Part shown: piece after piece, positions 24,882 to 32,276 of the stretch
How the letters are laid out: each line of letters starts with the position of its first letter
How positions within the stretch are numbered: the stretch's first letter is position 1
NCBI GenBank assembly: GCA_902582755.1
Contig: CACHSZ010000007.1
Location: forward strand, 1-39,979
DNA length: 39,979 bases
Source of the DNA: an uncultured Alphaproteobacteria bacterium
Lineage (GTDB): Bacteria; Pseudomonadota; Alphaproteobacteria; HIMB59; GCA-002718135
Direction of reading: 5' to 3'
Position numbers and translations under genes: made by a program
The notes under the pieces: generated by a model
The model's input: the letters and a program-made list of their open reading frames with translations, nothing else
Database searches by the model: none
What the model was told of the DNA's origin: nothing

Positions 24882-25805
24882 TTAAAATAAATCCTTAATA
24901 GCTTCAATATGTCGTGGCTTTACTTCACAACATCCACCAACTAGAGTAACGCCTTCATTTAAAGAATTTAAAACAAACTTTTTATATTTTTCTTCTCCAA
25001 ATTCTTCATTTCGAGTTCCAAGTAACTCAACGGGATCAACATAATCATAATTTTCTTCAAAACCTTCTGAATTAAATTTTTCTTCATTACTAGTAGGCAG
25101 TTCTTTAAATAAATTCATTTTATAACCAAAAGGAAGCTTTTGTTTATTAAACATAGGAATACTCAAATTAATGATTTCAGGTGATACGCAGGCTGATACT
25201 ATGCCACAACAATTAAATTTTTGAATAGTTTCAAAAAGTTCATCAAGACTTTCTCCAGATGGTAATTTTCCGTCATAACGTAAATGAACACCTACAAGAA
25301 CTTGTTTATTAAATTCTTTTGAAGCTTCTAAAGCAATTTTTATTTCTTTGATGGAACACAAAACATCTAAGTAAAATATATCGACGTAATCTTTTAATAT
25401 CTTTGCAATTTCATAAAAATAGTTAAACATGGTTTCATCAGTTTCAAAATGTATTGGGGAATATGTAACACCTTGATTTGGCAATGAGCCTGCAACAATA
25501 ACTTTTTTATCACTTTCATTTTTTGCTTTTAATGCAAGTGCTCCAGCAGATCGTATTCCAAATTCAAATTTATCAAGTAAATTGTAATTTTTTAACAGTC
25601 TTCTTCTAACACTAAAATTTGAAGTAACGATTAATTGTGATCCTGCATTTATAAAATTCTTATGCATATCTACAACCATTTGGTGATTATTTTCATTTAA
25701 TAAAGCTTGTGCAGACCAAAGATCACCTTTTGTTTCTAAACCCATTTCCATTAAAGTTTGACCTGAACCTCCATCAAAGAGATATTTCTTATTTTTTAAA
25801 AACAT
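24882..25805 (-). CDS. Homocysteine S-methyltransferase-family protein
   Basis: A 307-residue TIM-barrel methyltransferase of the BHMT/MmuM/MetH-N family. The zinc ligands are Cys206 (VSACVSPE) and the Cys292-Cys293 pair (VGGCCEVKPRHI). The N-terminal DGGSGQTLMEMG (11-22) and TSNFSVRRRLL (61-71) match the family. The usual acidic residue in the fifth strand reads YLDVLCSIKEI here instead of a FET-type motif. Likely reaction: transfer of a methyl group from a betaine or sulfonium donor to homocysteine, giving methionine. It follows the solute-binding protein by 64 bp, with a terminator-like hairpin between them, and precedes the GcvT-like gene. Glycine betaine is a likely donor given the carnitine genes, but is not shown. 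Confidence 0.82.
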   Translation of the reverse strand: MFLKNKKYLFDGGSGQTLMEMGLETKGDLWSAQALLNENNHQMVVDMHKNFINAGSQLIVTSNFSVRRRLLKNYNLLDKFEFGIRSAGALALKAKNESDKKVIVAGSLPNQGVTYSPIHFETDETMFNYFYEIAKILKDYVDIFYLDVLCSIKEIKIALEASKEFNKQVLVGVHLRYDGKLPSGESLDELFETIQKFNCCGIVSACVSPEIINLSIPMFNKQKLPFGYKMNLFKELPTSNEEKFNSEGFEENYDYVDPVELLGTRNEEFGEEKYKKFVLNSLNEGVTLVGGCCEVKPRHIEAIKDLF

Positions 25806-25830
25806 TTTTTTGGAAGATTAGAAGAAAAAG

Positions 25831-25854
25831 TGTGGCGCATTTAAATGCGCCACA
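25831..25854 (-). terminator. Perfect 24-bp palindrome with T-rich tail, after the solute-binding-protein gene
   Basis: TGTGGCGCA and TGCGCCACA form a 9-bp G+C-rich stem around TTTAAA (the whole 24 bp is self-complementary). It begins 15 bases after the solute-binding-protein stop. On the minus-strand transcript it is followed by CTTTTTCTTC, the layout of an intrinsic terminator. The other direction has no T-run. Only 25 bases remain before the next start codon on the same strand, so it probably attenuates rather than isolates, setting a high binding-protein to enzyme ratio. Confidence 0.75.
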
Positions 25855-25869
25855 AAGAAAATTAATATT

Positions 25870-27498
25870 TTATGCAAACCACCAACGTTCAGAAAGTTTG
25901 TTACCATCACTTTCCCAGTTACCAGCAACATCTTCACCGTGAGCAAGTTTTTTAGAACCAGCACCAACATATTGGTTAAATGCATAAACAATTGCACCAC
26001 CATCGTAGTTACAAAGAGCTTGTGCTTCCCAGTACATTGATTTTCTTTTTTCTGCATCAAGTTCTGATCTAGCAGCTCTAACAAGTTCATTGAAACGAAC
26101 AGTTGAATCAGTTTGAACTAGATTACCCCAAGCAGCTTCATTCCACTCAGTATCATCTGTGAATGCAGCAGACCACATCATATCTTCTGTAGGTCTTCCA
26201 CCCCAAGAACTCATACTGAAACCTTTAGTGTTCCATACGTTACTCCAGTAACCATCTTCAGGTTCTTTTTTAACTCGAAGATCGATACCACATTCTTGAG
26301 CAGATGCTGCTATCAAGTTAGTTGCATCTGTACATCCTGCATAAGGAACCTCAGAAGTACTAATTTCAATTGGTCCACTTACTCCAGATTTTTTCCAGTG
26401 ATAAGCAGCTTTATCAGCATCGAACTCTCTCTGCTCTAAAGCATTGTTGTGGTATGGGTGAGCAGTTGAGATCGGGTGATCATTACCAACTGTTCCATAT
26501 CCTAGCATTATCTTATCAACAATTTCTTGTCTTTTGATTGCAAACTTCATTGCCATACGAACATCAAAATTATCAAATGGCGGCACATTTAATCTCATTG
26601 GAGCTGTATAATGTGCATATCCAGATGCTGCAGTAATTTCAACATTTGGATCTCTTGTTAGTAAATTTGCAGTTCTTAAGTCAACACCGTTCATCCAGTC
26701 TATTTCACCATTTAATAATGCCGCTTGTCTAGTAGCAGGATCATTAATTCCGATAACTTCAACTGAATCAAAGTGTGCAACACTATCACCTTTGAAATAA
26801 TTTGGATTTCTTTTTCCAAATTTTGCTCCAACACCTGGATTAAATTCATCCATAATGTAAGGACCAGTTCCAACAGTAGATTGAGCATCAACAACTCCAT
26901 CTTTTGTTGGTTTAATCATAATGTGATAGTCAGTAGTTATTGCAGGCCAGTCAGCGTTTGCACCTTTTAGCTTGAAAATAACCCTGTCATTTCCATCAGC
27001 AGAAATTGTTTCAATTTGAGATAACAACCCACCTGCTGCTGAAGCGGTGTCTGGATTCATGTGATACTGATAGTTAAGTACAACGTCTTCTGCAGTCATT
27101 GATTTTCCATTATGGAATTCAACTCCTTTACGAAGATTATATACCCAAGTTTGAGCATCATCAGATTCAATTGACTCAGCAAGCTCTCCAACAATAGTAT
27201 GGTCTGAGTCAACAACCGTTAAACAGTTTTGATATGACCAAGCTGTAGCTTGCATGAATGAACTTTGATAAGTTGCAGGATCAAGTGTATCTGTAGTATC
27301 AGCCGCACCATTACCCCATCTTAAATGTCCGCCTTTTTTTGGAGTAGCAGCAACAGCTTTATCAGCGAGTGATAGTGCTATTGGTAAAGTTACACCAGTT
27401 GCAAGAACAGACATCATGAACTGTCTTCTGTCAATTAGCCCTTTAGTGAGCTTTGAAGACTGCTCTTTAATATATTTGTCTATTTTCTTATCTTTCAT
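25870..27498 (-). CDS. dppA: Family 5 ABC transporter solute-binding protein with Tat signal
   Basis: A 542-residue periplasmic binding protein of the peptide/opine/nickel (SBP_bac_5) family. The N-terminus has a twin-arginine motif DRRQFMM (R24-R25), a hydrophobic core VLATGVTLPIALSLA and a likely cleavage after ADKAVA (about residue 50). Mature landmarks are HLRWGNGAADTTDTLDPATY, TWVYNLRKGVEFHNGKSMTAEDV and GTGPYIMDEF. It has noticeably richer codons and a strong GGGAGGA ribosome site, both fitting high expression. It is divergent from the dppB-dppC-dppDF genes, its obvious transporter. The ligand is not readable from sequence; family members bind peptides, opines and other small cations. 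The symbol denotes the family only. Confidence 0.9.
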   Translation of the reverse strand: MKDKKIDKYIKEQSSKLTKGLIDRRQFMMSVLATGVTLPIALSLADKAVAATPKKGGHLRWGNGAADTTDTLDPATYQSSFMQATAWSYQNCLTVVDSDHTIVGELAESIESDDAQTWVYNLRKGVEFHNGKSMTAEDVVLNYQYHMNPDTASAAGGLLSQIETISADGNDRVIFKLKGANADWPAITTDYHIMIKPTKDGVVDAQSTVGTGPYIMDEFNPGVGAKFGKRNPNYFKGDSVAHFDSVEVIGINDPATRQAALLNGEIDWMNGVDLRTANLLTRDPNVEITAASGYAHYTAPMRLNVPPFDNFDVRMAMKFAIKRQEIVDKIMLGYGTVGNDHPISTAHPYHNNALEQREFDADKAAYHWKKSGVSGPIEISTSEVPYAGCTDATNLIAASAQECGIDLRVKKEPEDGYWSNVWNTKGFSMSSWGGRPTEDMMWSAAFTDDTEWNEAAWGNLVQTDSTVRFNELVRAARSELDAEKRKSMYWEAQALCNYDGGAIVYAFNQYVGAGSKKLAHGEDVAGNWESDGNKLSERWWFA

Positions 27499-27501
27499 TT
27501 G

Positions 27502-27508
27502 TCCTCCC
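27502..27508 (-). promoter_or_regulatory. Strong ribosome binding site of the solute-binding protein
   Basis: On the minus strand GGGAGGA is followed by CAA and the ATG at 27498. Most genes in this window have no recognisable Shine-Dalgarno sequence, so this one and the matching AGGAGG of dppB stand out as marks of high translation. Confidence 0.75.
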
Positions 27509-27514
27509 TTTTAT

Positions 27515-27540
27515 TGAACAAAAACCTTTATTTTTGTTCA
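27515..27540. repeat. Perfect 10-bp inverted repeat upstream of the binding-protein gene
   Basis: TGAACAAAAA at 27515-27524 and TTTTTGTTCA at 27531-27540 are exact reverse complements separated by CCTTTA. The repeat lies immediately upstream of the ribosome site of the solute-binding gene. It could be an operator for an unseen regulator of the divergent transporter genes, or an mRNA hairpin in the 5' leader. Confidence 0.6.
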
Positions 27541-27678
27541 TTATTTCTAGAAATTTAACAAAAAACAAACTTAAGTTAATTAACATACAAACATATAAAT
27601 TATTTAAATTCAACGGATAATTTATGAAATTTAGGTTGCATAATGGTTTAATTAAGTAATAACAAAATTAAAATATTT

Positions 27679-27692
27679 AGGAGGACAATATT
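27679..27692 (+). promoter_or_regulatory. Ribosome binding site and ATT start of dppB
   Basis: AGGAGG at 27679-27684 is followed by five bases and then ATT at 27690-27692. An in-frame TAG at 27678-27680 closes the frame upstream. No ATG, GTG or TTG occurs in frame until a TTG at 27795, which lies after the first membrane helix. ATT at 27690 is therefore the start that best fits the ribosome site and the protein family. Confidence 0.65.
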
Positions 27693-28688
27693 AGCCAAAT
27701 TCACCCAATATTTAGAACAATTTTTTTAAGAATTGGCCTTGGATTAATTACTGTATTTGCTTTTTCAGTAATTATTTTTAGTTGTTTTTCTTTTTTGCCA
27801 GGAGATTTTGCAACTGAGATTCTAGGACAATCAGCTACAAAATCCTCAGTTGAGGCTCTTAGATCAGAATTAGGTTTAGATAAACATCCAATCCCAAGAT
27901 ATTTTGAATGGTTGTCCAATGTATTTCAGGGAGATTTTGGAAGTTCTTTCTCAGGTAGATCAAAAGTACAAGGTGATCAAGGTGATAGATCAAGACTTGT
28001 TGTGGAACTAATTATTCCCAGACTGAAAAATACACTTTTTTTAACCGGAGTAAGTGCTCTTGTAGCTATTCCACTGGCATTACTTCTAGGTATTTCAGCT
28101 GCCTTATACAGAAATAGTGTTTACGATAGATCGGCAACTGGTTTTAGTTTAGTTACTGTTTCTTCTCCCGAGTTTTTTACTGGTTATATTTTTATTCTTT
28201 TATTAGCTACCTTGTTTCCAGTTTTTCCTACTATAGCAAATGTCAATGAAGACACATCCTTAATTGATAGGTTTTATTTAACTGCCTTACCTGTTTTTAC
28301 TTTAACGCTTGTAACAATGGGTCACATGATGAGAATGACTCGATCTGCAATAATCAATATTTTATCAAGTGAATATATCGAAATGGCAAAATTATCTGGT
28401 GCTACCAGATATGAAGTAATTGTGAAACATGCTTTGCCTAATGCTTGGGCTCCAATTGCTCAAGTAATAACTATAAATCTTGCCTACATGTTAATTGGTT
28501 CAGTTGTTGTCGAGTTTGTATTTAATTATCAAGGCATAGGAAGATTAATGGTTGGATCCGTTTATAATAGAGATATTCCTGTTGTTCAGGCTTGCGCTTT
28601 AATATTTGCATCAACTTACGTTATATTAAATTTATTAGCTGATTTAATTGGCATAATTTCAAACCCTAGACTTTTGTATCCAAAATGA
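27690..28688 (+). CDS. dppB: ABC transporter permease, DppB type, probable ATT start
   Basis: From the ATT at 27690 the protein is 332 residues, the normal DppB length. It opens with (M)SQIHPIFRTIFLRIG, then the helix GLGLITVFAFSVIIFSCFSF and LPGDFATEILG, the usual arrangement of an N-terminal helix followed by LPGD. A start at the first conventional codon (TTG 27795) would remove that helix and give 297 residues. The cytoplasmic coupling motif EYIEMAKLSGATRYEVIVKHALPNA (read in two parts: EYIEMAKLSGA and HALPNAWAP) is present, with about six membrane helices. It forms the inner-membrane channel with DppC. Its stop overlaps the dppC start by 4 bp. Confidence 0.85.
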   Translation: MSQIHPIFRTIFLRIGLGLITVFAFSVIIFSCFSFLPGDFATEILGQSATKSSVEALRSELGLDKHPIPRYFEWLSNVFQGDFGSSFSGRSKVQGDQGDRSRLVVELIIPRLKNTLFLTGVSALVAIPLALLLGISAALYRNSVYDRSATGFSLVTVSSPEFFTGYIFILLLATLFPVFPTIANVNEDTSLIDRFYLTALPVFTLTLVTMGHMMRMTRSAIINILSSEYIEMAKLSGATRYEVIVKHALPNAWAPIAQVITINLAYMLIGSVVVEFVFNYQGIGRLMVGSVYNRDIPVVQACALIFASTYVILNLLADLIGIISNPRLLYPK

Positions 28689-29608
28689 GTGAAAATACAA
28701 AATCATATTCAGCAAAAGGTGAAGTTAGTAATATAACTAAAAGAAGAACTAGATTTGAAAGAATTAAAATAGCATTTTCTAAAGCTCCTTTATCTGCTTG
28801 GTTTGGAATGATTGTTCTATCTATCTATCTTATTGCTGCATTCTTTGCTCCTTTTATTGCGCCACATGGTGAGGCTGAAGTTTTCCCTGTAGCATATGCG
28901 CCTTGGGGTGGAGAACACTTATTAGGAACAGATCAAATTGGAAGAGATATTCTTTCTAGATTAATATTTGCTTCAAGAAATACACTAGGAATTTGTTTTT
29001 TAGCCTGTACCATTGCTTTATTTATAGGAACAATATTTGGAATAATTGCTGCAATAGATAGAAGTTATATTGATCAAATTTTAAGTAGATCTATTGATAC
29101 TTTAATGGCAATTCCCGTAATGATTTTTACTTTTATACTTTTATCTGTTTTTGGACCAAGTAACTTAAACTTAATTTTAATTCTAGGGGTATTAGAATCA
29201 ACGAGGTTTTTTAGAATTTCAAGATCTGTAGCTGTTGGTCAAGTTGTATTAGAATATGTTGAGGTAGCTAAATTAAGAGGAGAAAAACTTTCTTATATAA
29301 TTTTTAGAGAAATTTTACCAAATATAGCATCTCCACTAATTGTAGAATTTGGAGTGAGATTTATTTTTATTATTTTCACAGTTTCAAGTTTAAGTTTTTT
29401 AGGCTTAGGAATTCAACCGCCAGCTGCTGATTGGGCTGCAATGGTAAGAGAAAATGCAATTTTAATTCAATATGCCCAATATGATATTACTGCTGGATTA
29501 ACACCACTAATACCTGCTGCAATAATTGCTTTATTAGCTCTTGCAATTAATTTTGTGATTGATTGGTATTTATACATAACAAGCGGATTAAAAGATGACA
29601 TCAAATAA
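28685..29608 (+). CDS. dppC: ABC transporter permease, DppC type
   Basis: A 307-residue inner-membrane protein. It has a cytoplasmic N-terminus, a first helix LSAWFGMIVLSIYLIAAFFA, the periplasmic HLLGTDQIGRDILSRLIFASR signature of DppC/OppC, and the coupling motif EYVEVAKLRGEK followed by REILPNIASPL. Five or six helices are visible. It forms the translocation pore with DppB and couples to the fused ATPase. It overlaps dppB by 4 bp and the ATPase gene by 14 bp, so the three are translated as one unit. Confidence 0.92.
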   Translation: MSENTKSYSAKGEVSNITKRRTRFERIKIAFSKAPLSAWFGMIVLSIYLIAAFFAPFIAPHGEAEVFPVAYAPWGGEHLLGTDQIGRDILSRLIFASRNTLGICFLACTIALFIGTIFGIIAAIDRSYIDQILSRSIDTLMAIPVMIFTFILLSVFGPSNLNLILILGVLESTRFFRISRSVAVGQVVLEYVEVAKLRGEKLSYIIFREILPNIASPLIVEFGVRFIFIIFTVSSLSFLGLGIQPPAADWAAMVRENAILIQYAQYDITAGLTPLIPAAIIALLALAINFVIDWYLYITSGLKDDIK

Positions 29609-31208
29609 TAAAAAAGAACTTCTTTTAGAAATGAAGAATATTCATATTGATGGTTTTTCAGATGAGAGATGGCATAAAATACTAAAAGGTGTTGATCTAA
29701 ATTTATACAGAGGTGAGATTTTAGGATTAATTGGAGAAAGTGGTGCTGGAAAATCGACTATGGGAAAAGCAGCAATGGGTTACACTCAACCAGGTTGCAA
29801 AATTATTAAAGGTGAAATACTCTTTAATGGCACAGATCTTGCAAAATTAACGGAATTTGAAAAAAGAAAAATATGGGGTACGAAAATTTCATATGTTGCA
29901 CAATCAGCTGCAGCATCTTTTAATCCTGCTCATAGATTAATGGATCAAACCATTAGTGCAGCTAATAGAGCAAAGATAAATCCTACTGAAGTTTTAAGAA
30001 AAGATGCAGTGCAACTTTATGAGTCACTGCAACTACCAGATGCGGAAAATATTGGTGAGAGATATCCCCATCAAGTCTCTGGGGGTCAACTACAAAGAAT
30101 TATGACTGCTATGGCTATGTCACCAAGACCAGAACTAATAATTTTTGATGAACCAACAACTGCTCTTGATGTAACTACTCAAGTTGAAGTTTTGTCTGCT
30201 ATGAGATCAATAGTAGATAAATTTAATACTGCAGCAATTTATATTACTCATGATTTAGCTGTAGTTGCTCAAATGGCTGATAGAATTAAAGTTCTTAGAT
30301 ATGGAGAAGAAGTTGAAGAGTCTGAAACGAGAGAGATGCTATCAAACCCTAAAGAAGAATATACCAAATCACTATGGTCAGTAAGATCACTTATCAAGCC
30401 TGAAGAAACGAATGAAGATTATATGCTGTCCATTAAAAATATTGATGCAGCTTATGGCTCATCAAAAGTTCTGCATAATGTTTCTGTTAATATTCCTAGG
30501 GGTAAAACTGTAGCAATAGTTGGAGAAAGTGGATCAGGAAAATCAACAACTGCTAGAGTGATAACAGGCTTACTGCCTCAAACCAAAGGAGAAATTATAT
30601 TTGATGGAAAAAAATTATCTCCAAAACTTGAGCAAAGATCAAAAGAAGAATTAAGAAGAATTCAAATAATTTTTCAAATGCCTGATACAGCAATGAATCC
30701 TAAACAAACTGTTGATGAAATAATTGGAAGACCAATTGAATTTTACCATGGAGTAAAAGGAAAAGAGCGTGAGGCTAAAGTAATTGAATTGTTAAAAATG
30801 ATTGAATTAGATGAATCTTTTTTAGATAGACTGCCATCTGAATTATCAGGAGGTCAAAAACAAAGAATTTGTATTGCTAGAGCTCTAGCTGCTAATCCAG
30901 ATCTAATTATTTGTGACGAGGTTACTTCAGCATTGGATCAAATTGTTCAAGAAGGAATTTTAAAACTCTTACAAAAACTTCAAAAAGATCTTGGAGTGAC
31001 TTACATTTTTATTACTCACGATATTGCTACTGTTAAAGCTATTTCCGATGAAATAGTAGTTATGTATCAAGGTGAAGTAGTTGAACAAGGATTAAAAAGT
31101 AAAATCTTAAATCCCCCACACCCTGATTATACAGAACTGTTATTGTCTTCAGTCCCAGAAATGGATCCTGATTGGTTAACTAATCTTCTGAATAAAAGAT
31201 CTTCCTAA
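29595..31208 (+). CDS. Fused DppD-DppF ABC transporter ATPase
   Basis: A 537-residue protein carrying two complete ABC ATPase domains in tandem, replacing the separate DppD and DppF subunits. The first half has Walker A GESGAGKST (48-56), signature SGGQLQR and Walker B LIIFDEPTTALD. The second has GESGSGKST (about 308-316), LSGGQKQR and LIICDEVTSALD. Each half ends with the oligopeptide-type C-terminal zone, the second with NPPHPDYTELLL. The fused form is common in alphaproteobacteria. It overlaps dppC by 14 bp and completes a transporter with the divergent Tat-exported binding protein. Confidence 0.92.
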   Translation: MTSNNKKELLLEMKNIHIDGFSDERWHKILKGVDLNLYRGEILGLIGESGAGKSTMGKAAMGYTQPGCKIIKGEILFNGTDLAKLTEFEKRKIWGTKISYVAQSAAASFNPAHRLMDQTISAANRAKINPTEVLRKDAVQLYESLQLPDAENIGERYPHQVSGGQLQRIMTAMAMSPRPELIIFDEPTTALDVTTQVEVLSAMRSIVDKFNTAAIYITHDLAVVAQMADRIKVLRYGEEVEESETREMLSNPKEEYTKSLWSVRSLIKPEETNEDYMLSIKNIDAAYGSSKVLHNVSVNIPRGKTVAIVGESGSGKSTTARVITGLLPQTKGEIIFDGKKLSPKLEQRSKEELRRIQIIFQMPDTAMNPKQTVDEIIGRPIEFYHGVKGKEREAKVIELLKMIELDESFLDRLPSELSGGQKQRICIARALAANPDLIICDEVTSALDQIVQEGILKLLQKLQKDLGVTYIFITHDIATVKAISDEIVVMYQGEVVEQGLKSKILNPPHPDYTELLLSSVPEMDPDWLTNLLNKRSS

Positions 31209-31227
31209 TAAATCTATATTTTAAATA

Positions 31228-31497
31228 ATGAATATATTTAAATTTATACTTAATTTTTTTTCTAGCAAAGAAAATAGAATAGATAATCTAGAAGCAAAAA
31301 ATATAATGATAAGTGAGAACAATTTTAATAAAGATAACCTGACACTAGGTTCTATTTACAAGGTAAATCAAAATATAAAACTAAAAAATTTTAAAAATAA
31401 AATTCTTGAAGACAACTTAACAATAGTAGTTACTGATAATAAAGGTAAAATTATTGGATATATTTCTAAAAAAGAGATAAATAATACCTATAAATGA
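31228..31497 (+). CDS. Small CBS-domain-like protein
   Basis: An 89-residue protein with a short hydrophobic start (IFKFILNFF). Its C-terminal half, TIVVTDNKGKIIGYISKKEI (64-83), matches the beta-beta-alpha end of a CBS motif. Only one CBS half-unit fits, where most CBS proteins carry two, so it would have to dimerise to form an adenosyl-ligand site. The start (ATG at 31228) is 19 bp after the ATPase gene, and its stop overlaps the SDR start by 4 bp, linking the transporter operon to the SDR-GMC pair. Function is not known; regulation of the transporter, by analogy with CBS domains on glycine-betaine ABC transporters, is a guess. Confidence 0.6.
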   Translation: MNIFKFILNFFSSKENRIDNLEAKNIMISENNFNKDNLTLGSIYKVNQNIKLKNFKNKILEDNLTIVVTDNKGKIIGYISKKEINNTYK

Positions 31498-32276
31498 AAA
31501 TAAATCTGAGTAAAAAAAATTATGTAATTTCTGCTGGTGCAGATGGTTTAGGTTTTGCAATAGCAAATAAAATAATCAATTCAGGTGGTAAAGTATATTT
31601 ATCTGATATAAATAAATCAAAAATTGATAAAATAAATTCAAATAAAAAATATTATAATAAAATATTTGCTCAACATTTAGACTGCACTAATCCAAAAGAT
31701 ATTAAGGCATATTTTAATTCCCTAAAAAACTTAAAAAAAATTGATGGACTAATAAATAATATAGGAATTGCAGGACCTACAAAGTATCTCCAGAATATTT
31801 CTATTGATGAATGGGATAACACAATTAAAACTAATCTAAGTTCACATTTTTATTATACTAAATTTGCTATTCCTTTTTTAAAAAAAACTAAAAGGGCATC
31901 AATAATTAATTTATCTTCAACTGCTGGTTTATTTGGTTATGCACAACGTTCACCATATACATCAAGTAAATGGGCAATAATTGGATTAACTAAAACACTA
32001 GCCGTTGAGCTTGGAAAATTTAAAATACGAGTAAATGCAATTTGTCCAGGTGCAGTGAATGGTGATAGAATGGACAGAGTAATAAATGCAAAAGCTAAAT
32101 TAATTAAATCAACAAGCAAAAAAGTGAGAAAAGAATTAGAGTCAATGGTTTCATTGAATACATTTGTAGAAAAGGAAGATATTGCATCAATGGCTTTATT
32201 TTTATTGAGCGATGCCTCAGAAAATGTATCTGGTCAAATCATGACTGTTGATGGAAATACTGAAAGAATGAATTAG
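31494..32276 (+). CDS. Short-chain dehydrogenase/reductase
   Basis: A 260-residue classical SDR. Catalytic residues are N114 (KTNLSSH), S141/S142 (INLSSTAG), Y155 and K159 (YTSSK), followed by RVNAICPGAVNGDRM. The cofactor loop reads SAGADGLGF (13-21) instead of the usual TGxxxGIG, with the first position of the motif changed. D38 after the second strand suggests NAD(H). The C-terminus VSGQIMTVDGN is standard. It overlaps the CBS-like gene by 4 bp and its stop shares one base with the GTG start of the GMC gene, so the two oxidoreductases are made together and may act on the same alcohol or hydroxy acid. Confidence 0.85.
   Translation: MKINLSKKNYVISAGADGLGFAIANKIINSGGKVYLSDINKSKIDKINSNKKYYNKIFAQHLDCTNPKDIKAYFNSLKNLKKIDGLINNIGIAGPTKYLQNISIDEWDNTIKTNLSSHFYYTKFAIPFLKKTKRASIINLSSTAGLFGYAQRSPYTSSKWAIIGLTKTLAVELGKFKIRVNAICPGAVNGDRMDRVINAKAKLIKSTSKKVRKELESMVSLNTFVEKEDIASMALFLLSDASENVSGQIMTVDGNTERMN

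Noticed and set aside
27795-28688. TTG at 27795 as the start of dppB
   Set aside because: It would remove the first membrane helix and has no ribosome site, while AGGAGG precedes the ATT at 27690 at ideal spacing.
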